A stretch of DNA of 64,000 nucleotides, taken from Ahrensia sp. (GTDB lineage Bacteria; Pseudomonadota; Alphaproteobacteria; Rhizobiales; Rhizobiaceae). Location of the stretch: assembly GCA_002698425.1 (NCBI GenBank), contig NZXU01000086.1, positions 4,651 to 68,650 of the forward strand. Direction: 5' to 3'. Position numbers and translations under genes: made by a program. Below the pieces are notes generated by a model. It made no database searches. It worked only from the letters and a program-made list of their open reading frames with translations, and was not told the DNA's origin. Positions 62,877-64,000 of this stretch are shown piece after piece. Within the stretch, counting starts at the first letter, position 1. Every line of letters begins with the position of its first letter.

Positions 62877-62930
62877 AAAAAAGCCCGCTCATCCAGTGAT
62901 GAACGGCTCAATTTTTAGCTGCGGGACAGG
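62877..62930 (-). repeat. degenerate third copy of terminator plus tRNA-fMet 3' end
   Basis: Compared with the two copies at 63033 and 63204 it keeps the A-run, the CCCGCTCATC-GATGAACGG hairpin, the T-run and GCTGCGGGACAGG, which matches the TTGCGGGGGCAGG of the tRNA 3' end with several changes. On the minus strand it can still act as a hairpin terminator. Confidence 0.65.
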
Positions 62931-63032
62931 CTTTATCCGACGATCGCTTTGCGGCGGCAAGAGTTCTGAAAAAATCCGGGAGCGGTTCAGGTAAAACGGG
63001 CGCCGAAGGCGCCGGAACTATGGTCCAAAAAC

Positions 63033-63100
63033 GAAAAAACCCGCTCATCTCGCGATGAACGGGTCGATTTTTGGTTGCGGGGGCAGGATTTGAACCTGCG
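63033..63100 (-). pseudogene. duplicated terminator and truncated tRNA-fMet 3' end
   Basis: This 68-base segment is identical at all but one position to 63204-63271, which is the terminator plus the acceptor-stem and T-arm 3' half of tRNA-fMet, including the CCA. Further along (to about 63150) only fragments such as GACGAGCTGCC resemble the rest of the tRNA, with insertions, so it cannot fold as a tRNA. Confidence 0.75.
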
Positions 63101-63203
63101 GGCTGCGGGTCATGGTGAGGCTCGCCGAACGACGAGCTGCCTTGGCCGAGCGAAGATGAAGTCTTCGCGACAGCCAACATGGCTCGCGCACTAACCCAGA
63201 AAG

Positions 63204-63240
63204 GAAAAAACCCGCTCATCTCGCGATGAACGGGTCGATC
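63204..63240 (-). terminator. rRNA operon terminator after tRNA-fMet
   Basis: On the minus strand a hairpin (ACCCGTTCATC-GATGAGCGGGT with a short CGCGA-type loop) is followed by a run of six T. It begins a few bases past the CCA of tRNA-fMet and ends the rRNA transcript. Confidence 0.8.
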
Positions 63241-63241
63241 T

Positions 63242-63319
<78 letters not shown>

Positions 63320-63477
63320 TCAAAAGCGTTCCGGCTTTTCACGCAGCACTGGCAGGCAATTGCGAAGCAAGTGCCGGGAAGTGCCGCGCCGAGAAGCGCT
63401 ACTGCAAAGCCCCGGCGATAGATGTTTATTGCTGGGGCCGTAGAAGAGAAGATGATCGAATGCTTGTGCTTGGCAGA

Positions 63478-63593
63478 CCTGGCAGCGACCTACTCTCCCG
63501 CGTCTTAAGACGAAGTACCATCGGCGCTGGGGTGTTTCACGGCCGAGTTCGGAATGGGATCGGGTGCAGCCACCCCGCCAAAACCACCAGGTC
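63478..63593 (-). rRNA. 5S ribosomal RNA
   Basis: The minus strand begins GACCTGGTGGTTTTGGCGGG, contains CCCATTCCGAACTCGGCCGT (loop B/C region) and ends with GTCGCTGCCAGGTC pairing to the 5' end. Length is about 116 bases. It is followed after about 157 bases by tRNA-fMet; that spacer shows no gene. Confidence 0.95.
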
Positions 63594-63664
63594 GGCGAAG
63601 CACAAACATTTGAGAAGCTGGATTTGCAGCCACGGCATGCGCCGTGAACATGAGCAATGAGAAC

Positions 63665-64000
<336 letters not shown>

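Overview
The window is a high-GC chromosomal segment from an alphaproteobacterium. The order Hyphomicrobiales (Rhizobiales) is the best guess. The reasons are the rRNA operon that ends 23S-5S-tRNA-fMet, the ECF sigma/anti-sigma style, the abundance of catabolic ABC, TRAP and TTT transporters, the short GC-rich palindromic intergenic repeats, and codon use strongly biased to G/C at third positions. No genus is claimed. I see no phage, insertion sequence, CRISPR array or replication origin.

Layout. 1-6.6 kb (mostly minus): WD40 protein, small Imm45-like protein, CobW metallochaperone and a renalase-like flavoprotein, then a creatininase/8-oxoguanine deaminase pair. 6.8-10.2 kb (plus): VTT-like membrane protein, MarR regulator with a lysine tail, and a LacI regulator joined to a D-2-hydroxyacid dehydrogenase. 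10.2-13.3 kb: tautomerase, then SDR, cyclophilin-like and cupin genes divergent from a LysR regulator. 13.4-20.6 kb: Inh-like protein, ECF sigma/anti-sigma/secreted-protein set, class-I amidotransferase, lone TRAP binding protein, KDPG aldolase, muramidase, glutathionyl-hydroquinone reductase-like GST. 20.7-24.8 kb (plus): unknown protein, TrhO, an orphan UreD and a membrane GGDEF protein. 25-29.4 kb (plus): a five-gene aromatic operon (FAH, MBL-fold, FAD monooxygenase, DUF2783, VOC). 29.5-38.9 kb: a tctCBA-aldehyde dehydrogenase-Tm-1-like operon (minus) divergent from iclR-HAD-aminotransferase-isochorismatase (plus).

38.9-50.8 kb is the most notable part. A ferredoxin, glutamine-synthetase-like enzyme and cytochrome P450 (minus), a class-I glutamine amidotransferase (plus) and a GntR regulator form what looks like an amine-activating and oxidising module. 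Next comes a homoprotocatechuate meta-cleavage operon with its HpaR repressor: hpaF, hpaE, two unrelated homoprotocatechuate 2,3-dioxygenases in tandem, an aromatic amino acid decarboxylase, a single-domain hpaG, and hpaH. A minus-strand operon (50.8-59.3 kb) then carries a complete Liv-type ABC importer bracketed by two AMP-forming acyl-CoA ligases. My inference is that the 36-59 kb region imports aromatic acids or amino acids, forms or oxidises aromatic amines, and feeds 3,4-dihydroxyphenylacetate to ring cleavage. HpaBC and HpaI are not in the window, so the pathway must be completed elsewhere.

59.5-64 kb: AhpD-like protein, SLAC1/TDT transporter, an aldehyde dehydrogenase behind a perfect palindrome, then the end of an rRNA operon (minus strand). 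Beyond its tRNA-fMet lie two decaying duplicate copies of the tRNA 3' end plus terminator.
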